Of a stretch of 64,000 nt of DNA, positions 24,141 through 36,800 are shown piece by piece (within the stretch, counting starts at the first letter, position 1; every line of letters starts with the position of its first letter). The notes under the pieces are model-generated. The model worked only from the letters and a program-made list of their open reading frames with translations, was not told where the DNA came from and did not search any database. The DNA is from Scatophagus argus (Eukaryota > Chordata > Actinopteri > Scatophagidae). A program made the position numbers and the translations under genes. The DNA lies in NCBI RefSeq assembly GCF_020382885.2, contig NC_058495.1:18396127-18460126 (forward strand), in the 5' to 3' direction.

Positions 24141-25914
24141 ATGGCTCCTCAACTCTACATCAGCGTGTATAAAGAGCAGTTTGCCTCTCCTGGCAGAGCA
24201 AAACGAGAACAACTACGACCCACCTCTGCCCACCGCAGGAACAACCCCCAGCCCCGGCCGGTAAGACCCGTAAACTGTAGACGTTTCACAGGACAATGTT
24301 ATTATCTAAGACTGTGCAAAGTAATGTTAAAATTCTTATGAAATTATTCTCCGGAATAAGTTCATGTTAGTAATGCTTCCATAAATGCAATTTAACAAAT
24401 AACTTTACCGATTCAATTTAACATAACATTGCATTTCCAGGTAGTGCATGTATGGTAAAATAAGACTTACTGGGTTAGTACTTACTGGATATTAGCATAG
24501 TACTCTCTTTGTTGTTTCTTACTCTAATTGGAGGCTGGTTGTTTACATTTCCCTGTGCTTGGCGAAAGCTGTGTCTTATCTATTATTCAAGGCTCCTTCA
24601 TCATGCCTATTTATTTATCCTGACAGCAAAGAGTACAGAGTACAGTCACTCTACTGTGAAAAAAAAATAAACAAACTAATGTCTGCATGAGAGAGGTGAC
24701 ATTAATGTATACAAAATTTACATTTTGCACAACACTGCCTCACATTTTTTTTTCACAACTTTCAGAATATTTTAATAACAATATTACAAAAGAGTACACC
24801 ATGAAAGAGAAATCAAAGGGATTTATTTAATAAGAACAATAAAAAAAGTAAATAAAACATCAATTACTAAAGTACTTCCGCCACATTAAAACCACATCAA
24901 ATACAAAATACTGTAGACAGTAAATGCAAAGACATGGCTAATGAGAAGGAGAGGTTATCTAAGACAAGTGCAATCTCTTCTTCCTCTCATCATCTACCTG
25001 TGCTTGTATTTGTGCCTATACCTTTTGCATGTTTATTTTCCCCCCAGGACTTTCTGTTTCCCCGGAGTCTCCTGTCCAACTACAGGCCACACCACATGCT
25101 ATCCCACCCCTTGCCCCCTGTGGACACTGGCCGTCCTCTCTTGCCCCCTGTCAGACATTTATCGTTCCACAGTCCAGTTACGACTTGTCCTGACATCCAT
25201 CTAAAGTCAGAGGAAACATGCAAACCAAACCACATGCCTCCTGTCAGCCCATCCGTGGTACAGCCTCTGCCCTCTGCTGACGGACTACAGAAACTACAGC
25301 TGATTGAGCCTCCTGCAGGCCCTGGATTTAAGCTCCAGGGAGCTTTGAAGAACCTAGCAAGGTAGCGGTTTGTCACTTTAATCTATGGTTCAAAGATAAC
25401 TCCAAATACACTGTGATTCTGATTGCTTTTCTTTGTATTAGAATGGACAATCAGAGAAATGTTCATCCACTCTCGGCACAGCAACTCAGGTGACCTCTTG
25501 TTGTGGCCTTTAAACCCTGAAAACACCAGATAAGTTGACGAACACTGTTGAGTGATAACTTACTGATTGTACACGTTCTGTTATTGTGAAAAAAACCCCT
25601 AAACATTGTTTTTGACAGGCAACATGCAGTCGCTCAGCTTCATGCAAGACCTCTAACCAGCAACCCTTTAGCAGATCGACGCCACTTTCCGCAGACACAA
25701 CACTGGAGGTCAAGTTCTAATAGCAACCTGGATTATAGGTGCACATTGAACTTTGTTTAGTAAAAAAATATTGTGTTGATAAAAAAGATGCCTTAGTGTG
25801 TCTAACTTTTGGTCTCTCAGCAGCGGGTGCTACAGCTGCTTCCATGTGGTGAAGCCCTACAAGGCTGGACACTACATCATACACCCAGAGTTTGTGTCTG
25901 AGTGCCTTCGTTAG
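24141..25914 (+). CDS. Unrecognised small basic, proline-rich protein, 5 exons
   Basis: Exons 24141-24260, 25048-25361, 25442-25489, 25619-25738 and 25821-25914 join with GT-AG introns into 696 nt, 231 aa, closing in frame at TAG. I do not recognise the product. It begins MAPQLYISVYKEQFASPGRA. Exon 2 is rich in Pro/His (FLFPRSLLSNYRPHH, PLPPVDTGRPLLPPV). Exon 4 is Gln/His/Arg-rich, and exon 5 ends KAGHYIIHPEFVSECLR. There is no signal peptide, membrane segment or enzyme motif. The Tyr/Pro/basic make-up recalls sperm and ciliary microtubule-inner-type proteins, which is only an impression. It occupies the position that C9orf24/SPMIP6 has in human (between FAM219A and MYORG), but I see no convincing sequence match to that protein. 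The ATG at 24141 follows an in-frame GTG AAG; ATG is preferred. Frame-consistent splicing over five exons makes it a likely real gene. Confidence 0.72.
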
Positions 25915-26639
25915 GAGTGTTAGAGCACTGGCTTCCGAACTGGGGACTGGAGACCCGCAGAGGTCCTTGAGGGGGCTCAGGGGGTTTCTGAGCAAAATGA
26001 GGGATCATTAACTTCACTATTGTTTAATCCTCTACTAATTAACCCAGCGAGACAAAGTGTAAGGATGAATAATGTGGCTGTTGGCTGCACTCTCACCACT
26101 GTTATCTCCCCACATACAGCGTGGACACTTTTACAATTCAATAGCCTATTAAATCAGCAGCAAAGATCTTCCCATAAGGGGGCTTGTGGTGATCAAATCA
26201 AATGAGGCACTGTGGCCCTAATGTGTATCTGTCCATGACGTTAAAATTATATCCTACTATTACAGAGATAATTGTCTACATGTGATATAGGAATTCTTTA
26301 TTTGGAGCATTAAAACAGAAACAGTACTGCAAACAATGAAACTACTCAGGGGTATTAACGACTTATTTTGGTGATTATTATGGGCACTTTCTAGCTCTAC
26401 CACATAGTAGATAAAAGATACCACCAGTGCTGATAAGGTCATCACGTTGCTGATGGACCTAAAAAAAATATTCTTATGGCTTTTATTTCACAGTTCTTTC
26501 AAACATGTTTCTGCTAATGTGCCTCTCACTATACATCAGTGTGTTATGTGAAGTTTATTTAAGCATTGTGATTTGCTCAAATCACGTGAACGAGTGTAAA
26601 CTGCACAGAATGAGAGAATAAAAAGACCTCTGTTCCCAC
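25915..26639. other. 3' flank of the small gene, possible repeat
   Basis: Just after the stop, GGACTGGAGACCCGCAGAGG and a G-rich stretch at 25940-25990 look like the start of a dispersed hAT-like noncoding repeat, but this was not confirmed. The rest is AT-rich without features. Confidence 0.3.
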
Positions 26640-26730
26640 CGACTGGACTACATTTCCCATGTGGCTGTGCGCGCTCGACGAGGCGGATACGCAACAACAT
26701 GCCTTGATGCCTCTTGGTCCAATGTGAACT
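26640..26730 (+). promoter_or_regulatory. Candidate promoter / 5' exon region of myorg
   Basis: ACTACATTTCCCAT at 26647-26660 matches the ZNF143-type promoter motif. CCAAT lies at 26719-26723. Between them is the only CpG-bearing GC-rich patch upstream of myorg (about 26668-26692). A polypyrimidine tract and acceptor ending CATGACAG at about 29906 would splice a 5' UTR exon from here to the myorg coding exon at 29984. The link is inference. Confidence 0.4.
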
Positions 26731-27273
26731 GTGGCAAACAAGTTGTGCTTGGAGCTTCTGAGGGGTTCTGCCACTAGTCGGTAGGAAAAAAACTATTCTT
26801 TTATTGGACAACTGATAATAAAATAGGACAAGCATAAACGTTTATTAAATACAACTTTACTTGCAAGGATTCCGCGTTATTTTCCCTCCGTTAACTTTCT
26901 TAGACCACCCACCACCCCGACAACAACGGTTTTCTATACGTTGGACTGTTACGTTACTGTATGTGAGCTAGAAGTTGTCCGAACGTTAGTAAAAAAAGAC
27001 TTTGGTTTATGCACCATCATTAGCTTCTAAACGCATGTTTGTGTGGATTGTACATTTTTGTTTAATAATAAAAAAATACGTATAAGCAAATACGCATGTA
27101 CAGAGTTCAACTGTTGAAGAGTCAAACCAAAACAGCCACCTACAGTGTGAAGATCGTCACTGTTGATAATAACTTAGCCTGCTCTGTTAAGTTCTGCTGT
27201 GTAGACTGCTTTTACATTTAAGTTTATTAGCCGAGTATAAAGGAAAATCATCACAATGCTCCAGCACGCACGT

Positions 27274-27276
<3 letters not shown>

Positions 27277-27307
<31 letters not shown>
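27277..27307 (+). repeat. (CA)n microsatellite
   Basis: An uninterrupted CA tract of about 15 units, flanked by ACGCACGTACG and CTCGCAACG. It falls in the proposed myorg 5' UTR intron. Confidence 0.9.
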
Positions 27308-27309
<2 letters not shown>

Positions 27310-29905
27310 GCAACGCCCTTTACGCACGCGTGCGCTGTTTGAGTTGCTGAATATTTCTCAGTTCTTCTGGCTGCATCAGCACTTGTGTGTTTATTTTTCT
27401 CCATGTCAGAATAGATAGGGAAATGGCTGAAATGGCATATATGAACCCACCTGATCACACCGTAAACAATGAAAGATATCACCGTGCTCTGTGAGACATG
27501 GGCAGTTTCACTGTTTTATGATGTTGTTTTAGAAGAAAGACTGATGGAGAAATAATCTGTGGTTCACTCGAAGATGAAAACAGTTGCAGCCCTAATTTGC
27601 TTGTTTTCTTAAGAAATTGACTGGGGCTGTTTGGGCTGTTGGCTGATCAAAACAAGTAATGTGAAGCACCAGTTTCCTGAAACTGGTGGACATTTTATGC
27701 AATTTTCTGACTTCTTATACACATACAAATGAATTAATTTATTGAAATAAGAAAAGAAAAAACACTGCATAACTCAATAATGAAAAGAATTGTTATTTGG
27801 CACAGGTTATTATCCTTGCACATTTCCATTAAACAAAACAAATGTTTTTTTTTGTTTTTTTTTTTAACATTTAGGCCTTCTTTAGAATAAATTTTCCCCT
27901 AACTTTCAGGGCCTTTTCTCCTCCCTGAGTCCAACAGTCTGAGTGGATCTCCTAGGAACCAACAGTTAGTTCTTTGTTAATTAATGATGGGCTTATGTTA
28001 TCACTCCTGTTGTAGAGGGAAATCTCTTCTTAGGCTGGTTGAACACAGAATTAGTCAATTAGATTGCTAATTAATAGCATGCATTTTTTATTATCGACCC
28101 TTGCTGCCATGGCAGACCATGAGGGTCAATTGCAGTTAGGACTACCGTAGTCAGCAAACAGGGAACCTGGAGAGGAATTGAACTCCCCTCAGTCAGCTGT
28201 GCACTTTAATCTAATCTACGATGATTAGCTAAAGCCACAGTAACCAACATCAACCAGTTAAATACCCGCAAGAGTGTTGCTGTATCCCTGCTGGGAGAGA
28301 CAGTTAGGTCTAAATGCAAAACAAATGTGTGTTTTTGTTGGATATGTTCCCAGAGTTATCAAAATGTCATATTTTTGGCTCGAATTAACTAGATTACCTC
28401 CAGATTTTGTTAGTCTGCCTTGATGATGCACAAAGTTTAGTATTCTTTCCTCTCCTTCCCAGCATTGGCAGATCTCTAGAGCCAAAATCCCCTTTTCTGC
28501 TCCTCTACTTCCTTCCATACAAATGAGTCTTCTTTCAATCAAACTCATATGTTAGAATCACTGCTGGGAACATCCACTTTATCCTCTTACGGGTAATTGG
28601 CAGTGGATTTGTTTTTGTTAAATCTCACATCTTTAAACTTTACATCCTGACAGGGTAATACCTCTAAGTGCTGTGAAATCACTTTGTGCAGCAATGCAGA
28701 TCATGTAAGACATTGCTGGAAATGTAATGCAGGCTTTGAAGTGACAAGGAAACAAAATAGACTGAGAAACAGGTTGACATCTCATCTGCTGATCAGGCTG
28801 GGCTGTTTTCCTGGATGTCATTGATAGTTAAGTGATTTTAAAGTCTATATGTTTTTATTGTAGTAATCACTTTGAAGACATTTTCCTGAAAAACAAGGTG
28901 GTGATATGAGCAAATATTGTATAGTAGAACAAAACACCTGACTTTATTTTTTTCCACAATGATGAATAAATAAAAAATAATCACCCTTCTTATATAGATT
29001 CTTCCTGGTGGATCCAATGGCACTGATTACTAAACTGATTTGATATATAGGTTTTTAATATCATTTCACCTCACTTTTTGGTTATCTCGATAATAATTTT
29101 TCTATCAACTCGCTTTGCATCAACATCTTCATTTTCATAATTGAAATGAACAACATACGATCATCACCTTCATGTTGGACAATGCCATGAATGATCTTGG
29201 AAAGGAAAATAAAGATGCTGTTCAGTTTATTAGATGAAGAGAGGAATCACTCTCATGGCTTCTTGATTGTTGTAAGATAACATGATTCATGATGCTTTTT
29301 AAGTTTTTATATACATTTCTTTCCACTGTTAGCTGGGTTTGTGATATTAACAACAAAATGTAGATGACATGGCAATAATGTGAAGTTACAATGGCTAATG
29401 TAACAGCATTAATGCTAGCTAAATAAACATTGCTTGTTGGTCAGCAAGGTTCATAAGTATTTTATAATGTGATCACTAGTCTCTCAATGCTTAATGTCAT
29501 TGTTACTTACTACTCTGGGTATTTTCTTTTCAACAGCAGTTCAGTTTTCAACTGAGTTACTGACCGCAGTGACTGCATAGTGCTTAGTGCTGTCTTTTGT
29601 AATAACTGCAGTTTCTATACAATTTTTTCTCAAACACAAAGTAAAGAATTGAACTCAGACTTTATCATAAGATAAAACAGATATGAAGAAGTTTACTTTG
29701 AATAATAATTCAAATTTAACCAAAACTTTAGCTTAGCCTTAGCCTTTGGAGTACATAATCTATATAGAGCATATCCATATCAGTTTAATAGAAAGAAGAG
29801 TGTGTGTATTTTTGACGGCATTGAAAATCATGCCTTTGGGATTTCTAAATATACCTTAATACCTTGATTATGTCCAAACTGATCTACTATCTCTCTCTCA
29901 TGACA
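27308..29905. other. AT-rich sequence upstream of myorg
   Basis: No coding exon is supported. If the myorg promoter lies near 26.7 kb, this is 5' UTR intron. It contains T-rich tracts at about 27845-27866 and nothing else that I can name. Confidence 0.4.
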
Positions 29906-29983
29906 GGCAAGACAAACAAAGTGAGACAAAAAGGTTTCCTGGAATACATTTCCATGATCCTTAGACCCGCCAACTGATCAGTC

Positions 29984-32152
29984 ATGTACCAAGTTGTACC
30001 AGGCGGAGCAGGGGGGACAATTACAGATGTTGTCCCCAAGCAGAAACACAGCAAGGACACTCGACCCTTAGTCGGAGCTGGAGTAATCGGCCTGGTGCTG
30101 GTGATTGCAGCAGTGACTGCATGGTGTTATTACATCGCCTCTCTACGCAAAGCTGAGCTGCTTAAAACTCAGCTGCTGGATCTGAATAAAGATGGCTACA
30201 TTATACGCAACCAGGGAGGGTCTATTGTTTTCAGAATGGATTTCAGGTTGGTAACTATCATTGATCTTTGAAATTTGATCATGATATGATAAATGTAGTG
30301 ATGAAAAGAGAGTAATAAGGGAGTCTGCTTAGCAATGTAATTTTTTTTAAATCCCTGCAGGTCAGGCACGCTGGATTTGGATTCATGCTCCAAAGAAGGT
30401 TCCATTCTGAGATGTGGATCCACCACAGATAGAAAACTTAATTTCTTTATTGAGACAGTACGACCCAAGGACACGGTACAGTGCTACCGTGTGCGTTGGG
30501 AAGAACTGGTTCCTGACATTCCTGTTGAGCATGCCATGACGTACAAGTTTGCACACTGGTACGGCGGTGCAGTGTCAGCAATTCAGCACTGGCCCATTTC
30601 TATTTCAGGCCAACAGGCACCCAAGCCCTTTGTTACTAGTGACATCTACTCAAACCGCAATGAATTTGGTGGAATTTTGGAGAGTTATTGGCTTTCATCC
30701 AATGCTACAGCCATTAAGATAAACAATTCAGTACCCTTCCACCTGGGTTGGAATGACACAGAGAAGACCATGTACTTCCAGGCACGATACAATGACAGTC
30801 CTTTCAAGCCAAACCCTGGAGAGCCTCCATGTGCTGAACTTAGCTACAGAGTATGCGTGGGCTTGGATGTAACATCCATACACAAGTACATGGTCCGCAG
30901 ATACTTCAACAAACCAAACAAAGTGCCTGCCAAAGCCATGTTTCGCCATCCTATATGGTCTACTTGGGCACTACATAAGACTGACATTGACCAAGAGAAA
31001 CTCTTAACCTACGCTGCCAACATCCGCAAGTATAACTTTAACTGTAGCCACCTGGCATTAGATGATCGCTACAGCAGCCGATATGGAGAATTTGAATTTG
31101 ACCCGGTAAAGTTCCCCAATGCCTCTGCCATGTTCCAAAAGTTGAAATCTGATGGATTTCTGGTGTCAGTCTGGATTCACCCTTTTGTGAACTATGACTC
31201 AGAAAACTTCCATGCTTGTGTAGAGAGAGGACTGTTTGTCCGCGAGCCAACAGGCCGGCTGCCAGCCTTGGTGCGCTGGTGGAATGGTATTGGCGGCATT
31301 TTGGACTTCACAAATCCAGAAGCTCGTGATTGGTTTTCCCTTCAGCTACGTTCACTGCGCTCCAGGTATGGTGTGTCATCTTTTAAATTTGATGCAGGGG
31401 AAACCAACTACTTACCATGGAAATTTAGTACCAGAACTCCCATTCGGGACCCAAGTTTTTTCACAAGACGTTACACTGAAATGGCTATTCCTTATAATGA
31501 CAGAGCTGAGCTGCGCAGTGGCTACCAATCCCAGAACATATCTTGCTTCTTCAGACCAATTGACAGAGACTCAGTGTGGGGCTATGAGTTGGGTCTCAAA
31601 TCTCTTATCCCCACAGTTCTCACCATCAGCATTCTCGGCTATCAGTTTATTTTACCAGACATGATCGGAGGGAATGCCTATCTGAACCGCACAGATGGAA
31701 ATCGTGCATTACCTGATCGAGAACTCTATATCCGCTGGCTGGAACTGGCAGCCTTCATGCCCTCCATGCAGTTTTCTATTCCGCCTTGGGAATATGACAA
31801 CGAGGTGGTTGAAATTGCTCGGAAATACACAGCCCTCCATGAGAGTATTGTGGCGCCACGGGTCCTGGAGCTGGCTGGTGAGGTGCTGGACACTGGGGAT
31901 CCAATCATACGGCCACTGTGGTGGATTGCCACAGGTGATGAGACAGCCTATAAAATCGACTCCCAATTCCTGATTGGAGATGACCTCATGGTAGCCCCAG
32001 TTTTAGAGCCTGGAAAGCAAGAGCGTGACATCTACCTCCCCGCTGGCCGCTGGAGAAGCTACAAGGGGGAGAGATTTGATATCAAGGAGCCCCTGCACCT
32101 CACAGACTATCCTGTGGATCTGGATGAGATTGCTTACTTTGTTTGGGTGTAG
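29984..32152 (+). CDS. myorg: Myogenesis-regulating glycosidase (GH31, alpha-galactosidase-type), complete
   Basis: Coding exons 29984-30246 and 30361-32152 join at AG|G (Arg88) to give 684 aa (human MYORG 714). This is a type II membrane protein: a short cytosolic head, one membrane helix at about residues 29-51, then a luminal glycoside hydrolase family 31 domain. Family landmarks are [95 protein letters not shown] and [11 protein letters not shown]. The nucleophile is Asp432 in KFDAGET. Asp489 in [11 protein letters not shown] is the acid/base, 57 residues on, the same spacing as human Asp463/Asp520. Both are present, so activity is expected. In human, MYORG is an alpha-galactosidase of astrocytes and muscle, and its loss causes brain calcification. 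Several N-x-S/T sites fit a luminal domain. The large second exon is typical. The ATG at 29984 is 78 bp after a good 5' UTR acceptor. Confidence 0.96.
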
Positions 32153-33870
32153 CAAGAAGGGAATGTAAAACTAAACAGATCTGATTAGCTTATGCTCCAA
32201 TCTGCTTGTAAGACAAGCCTCACAAATTTAGCTTTTATGCTTGACAGGAGAGACAGTGCATGAAAAAGTTGTTTGTTATTGAAAGGTTTTCTGTAATTTA
32301 AAATTCTAATGCTACGTTACATCACAAATGTGAAATTGCTTCACTCTAAAATGTTTAAAACATCAAAATGTTTTATTTCTTTTAAACTAAACCTCGTTCT
32401 CATCCTCATTCGTTTTTTGTGGTTTAATGGGAAGATGGTTAAATAATGTCCTTTAAAGAGAGACTAAGTCATTTTTTTTGACTGGCAGCCACTGTTACTG
32501 ATAAATGGTAAAACATAATATAACAGTAGCACCAGTATGGAAGAGTCGTTAAGTCAACAGACTGACTCATCAGTGTCAGTTACACAACAACATCTGTTTA
32601 GAGTTAGCTGACAGTATGCCACCCTAAGCTACTGGTCATACTAGACCATGTAAGACTGTGCTAAACCTGCATATATATAATAAAGTGAGTAAAGGTGTGT
32701 TTTAATGCATGGGAATTCAGATTTTCATTTATTCGAGAAAGTGTGTTATTTAATTTTTCAAAAGTTGCATAGTCTCGCTTTAAATGCTCTAAAAGTCTTA
32801 TATGTGAAACATTCACCTAAAAGGGAATACACTAACTGTGAAGTGAGGATGGCATATAAGTGCCACTGAATGCCTTAAAGCTGTTATGTTTTGAGTGTCA
32901 CAGCACTTTGAAGCCAAATAGATTGTATCATGGGAGGACAACTGAAGAGGTGTCATTTTTGTCATTAAATAGATAGTAAGTTACATAAAACATTCTATAT
33001 TGACAAAAAAAAATTCTCAGTTCGACCGAGATATCCTTCTTTACTTTGACACTAATGACTCTTCTGCTCGTCTGCTACATGATACTTTTCAGGAAATCAG
33101 GTTTTATGCTTCACTTATCAGGATGAATGCTTGAAGTTTAATCATTACAAGCGGCATGTGCTCTCCTTTGTGTAACAGTGTCATGTAGCTACTCTTAGCT
33201 GAGAAGAAGATTTGTTTTATTTGGCACTAAATATTTTATGCCCTTCCTCAGGTAACAGGTTTTTTTGGTTGTGGTGTGCTTTGAAGTAATTGTATTAATT
33301 GTGCTTTGCTGACCTCCGAATGTGACTGAACTACTAATACTATAATGTACAGCACATTGACTTTCACGTCCAACATAATAAATTTCTTTTGGAGTATTTT
33401 TTGATGTTGGTAAATAGCCTACTTAGTATGCAGTGTGCAAGTTTTTAGATGCAGTGCATTTAGCAGCATTCAGTGATCAAATGAAATTGTGTTTTGTCAC
33501 CTTGTGTTTTCTTAATGTGAATATTTTGATATCTCCCAATGCCATTTGTTAATAGTTACAGCCACATACTATGTGTGATTTGAATTTATGCTATACGTGT
33601 TACATTTGTTACATTTATTATGCAATATTATTGTTAATTCAATCCTTTTATTGGCAATCACATGGTCAACATAACTGGATTTTCCATTATGTAGCTGCAA
33701 TTTTTCAAAAAGAAAACATTTTGTTCATAGTTCTGGATCATGTACAACATGTAAAATCACAAACTTGGTTGTCTAGAAATGTTGATATTGATTATGTCCA
33801 TGTTGGAATAAAGCAGCAAACGTGTTCCTTTAAGTGACTTCTCACAAAGGAAAAGCCAATAAAGAAAAAT
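32153..33870 (+). other. myorg: myorg 3' UTR and flank
   Basis: AT-rich noncoding sequence with three possible poly(A) signals: AATAAA at about 32679, 33377 and 33858. Which one is used cannot be told from sequence. Confidence 0.5.
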
Positions 33871-36800
33871 ACTGCTACCATAGTCCAGCAAATTTTACAT
33901 TATTTCCTTATTTTTACATTAAAAATGTCTGCCTTTCACCCATTATGTAGCCCCAAGCTGGCTGTGTGTGTGTTTGTGTTTTGTCATGTGGCTTATGGCT
34001 TGACCTCTGTGGGTATGTTGGTGCCTTTTGACATAGTCTCACCCGAACAACGCTCCCTATTTATAGCAGTTCTCACTCTGCATCTGGGCAAGGCCAAATT
34101 TGGAGGCTATTTATGTCTCAGGCTGTCTTGCTTCATGACAAGACTGAGAGAACCTTTTTTCTTGTACTGAATGTTTCTATGCTTTTGGCAAAGAAACATT
34201 TTGCCTCAAGTTATTATAAGTGAACATTGCCAATATTTGCATGTGACTTAAGGGCAGTACTAATTTCAGCAAGAGTGCATATTCAGTGTATTTTTTTTAT
34301 GAATTTATTTAAAGAAATCAAGCTTGACTATTGCTGCTGTTTGTGAGCATTTTTGTTGTTCTTCATGTGCATTTAACACAAAAAAGTAAACATCACATGG
34401 TAAAATAAAGCCCATAGATGACTGATAAAGATACCTCTAAAAATGCTATCAGAGGTTAATATATGCCTGAACACACATCTACAAACAAAAGAAGAAAACA
34501 GCAACAGACAAGAAATTCAGGTCAGTAAGCTGACCATGCAGCCAGTGAGCCAATAATAACCTGTTACCGCTTATGAGTCTGCAGCACATGAAAACTAATA
34601 TGCCTATCAACTCAGTATTGAAAGAGAGACCCTTGAGGGACTTTTCCAACTTTTTTTGCCCGGCTCATCATGGGGCAATAATGACAAGGTGATGAAACAA
34701 TTGTGCAGGTTATTTGGAGGCTGTGTTCAAATCAATAAATCATCTGGTGGTTCATGATGTGAGGCCAGAGAGCAAGTCACATAAAAGTGTACAACCAGAC
34801 ATGAGAATAAAAAAGATAAACAGTAGGAGATAATAGCAACAATATTTATTAGAATTACAGCGTTATAAGCAAGATTGCTCCTTCTGTGTTCAAACAGCCT
34901 GGCTGGATCACTTCTTACAGTTAGCTGATCTTTTATATGTTTGGGGGAATTTATTCTATTTCACAACAGTGGGTACGCTTCAGAACTACTTAACTTTATT
35001 TGCCAATGCCTCATCTTTCTTCAAAATTGATCTGGACTTGCAGCCTGTGCTGGGAGGACATACATTCATTGATTAGCTGTCCGTGTGTTGCAGCGATCAA
35101 TATTATTTGTCAGTTTGCTTTCTGCAATCATACTGTTTTGTTCTGGCCATCTTTTCAAAGACTGGACAGTTCATTTATGTAGGAGCTTTAAGGGGAATGT
35201 GTAGATTTCTATGGGGAGGGCTGGAAAAGAGAAGATCAGAATAAAAGGACTATTTCATGCCAAAAATAGGGCCTTTATTAATTGTATTTGTGCCTTATTC
35301 TATGCACTCCAGGCACATGGAATTTTTAATGCTGTTTTTAATATTTTATGAATTTGTTGCTTAAAGTGTGTTCAGTTCAGTGTTCATAGCAGTAAGAATA
35401 TAGAATCAGTATCTGAAAAAAAAGTATTTAAGATAATTAACATTTAAAAGGTTTGAAAAAGAATTAAGTATGAAAAAACTGAAAATTAAACAATGACCCA
35501 TAAAATCTGCGGTTGTTTTGATCATGTGGTGCTGCAGACATCCAGAAGGGTGCAGTGTAGCTTCATTGGTAAGTTCTCTCACTATGACATGTCAATGGAC
35601 CGTTGTCCAGATGTTACTGTATGTGCGCACACACACACACAGACACACACACCAAGCAGGACACAAAACTGGCAGAGCACTTCCCCCTTTCTTCCCCACC
35701 TGTGAGCCCACCTGTGTGTCCATCTGCAGAGGAAAGACGCCAGTTGTTCTGATTAGGAGCCAGTGTGTCTCAAGTACCTTCCCGTATCCTCCTTCTATGA
35801 GCCTATCTGCTGTTTGTCCTCCTCAGTAAGGCATATACATTACACAAAGAGAGCTCAGAAAAATAACCTTGAAAACATTGCTGACTCACTCAGAAAATGT
35901 CTTAAAAATAAATGTGTCTTTTACAATTACTAACTGTTCTAATCAGAAACCAGAAATGGTTAATGTCCTGATCCAGTATTAATGTGAAAAAAAGAATTAT
36001 TCAGTACAGTGTTGTAGTGTATTTTCCTGTGACTCGTTGGGCCAAGGTTTTCATATTCCATTATATCAATTTTTGTTGTAATTTGTACAGCTAAATTCAG
36101 CAAGACTTGAATGAACAGATGCTAAAAATAAGTAAATTATTTAAAAATATATGGCACTGTTTTTTTTTTACAAGTAGGAAAAAATAAATCACTAAAACCA
36201 ATAAAGCTAATGAATCCATCATCAAAATTTCCACCAGATCACAGTTACAGACTAAAATGAACAAGAGACAAACGATGATGAATAAGCTTCAGTTTTATTA
36301 AAAACAACAACAACAAAAAAAAACCCCCAAAACTTTCTGGCTTCTTGGAGCTAAGTGTGGAATGAGCGTTTATTGTAGAAGACCACAGGGGAAATAAAAC
36401 CTCATGGCCGTCTCTTGTGTGAAGCAAGAATCTTTGTCCTTAACCCAAGATTTTCACTCCGTAACTAGAATGACCTCGCATCTGGTGCTGCCACTGCTTG
36501 TCTGACAGGAATATGTCTGTCCTCGCTAGGTAACAAATGAACCCAACACCCCAGAGACTGCTCTCGCATCTGTTTATCTTTTTCACCTGTCGGTTCGCTG
36601 CACTGCATCAGGCTTACACTCCTCTGCAGCCTTTGTGGATTTCAGAGCATGTCTTTGCCATAGAAGTAGTATGGAGATAATCATTGCTGACTGGTAACTT
36701 TATGATTGGGTCTGATAGTATTATTTTTTGTTATATTTTGTTTTAATTTTTGTTTTTATAACTTACCTTTTGTGTTTTTTCTACAACAGTTTTAAAATTT

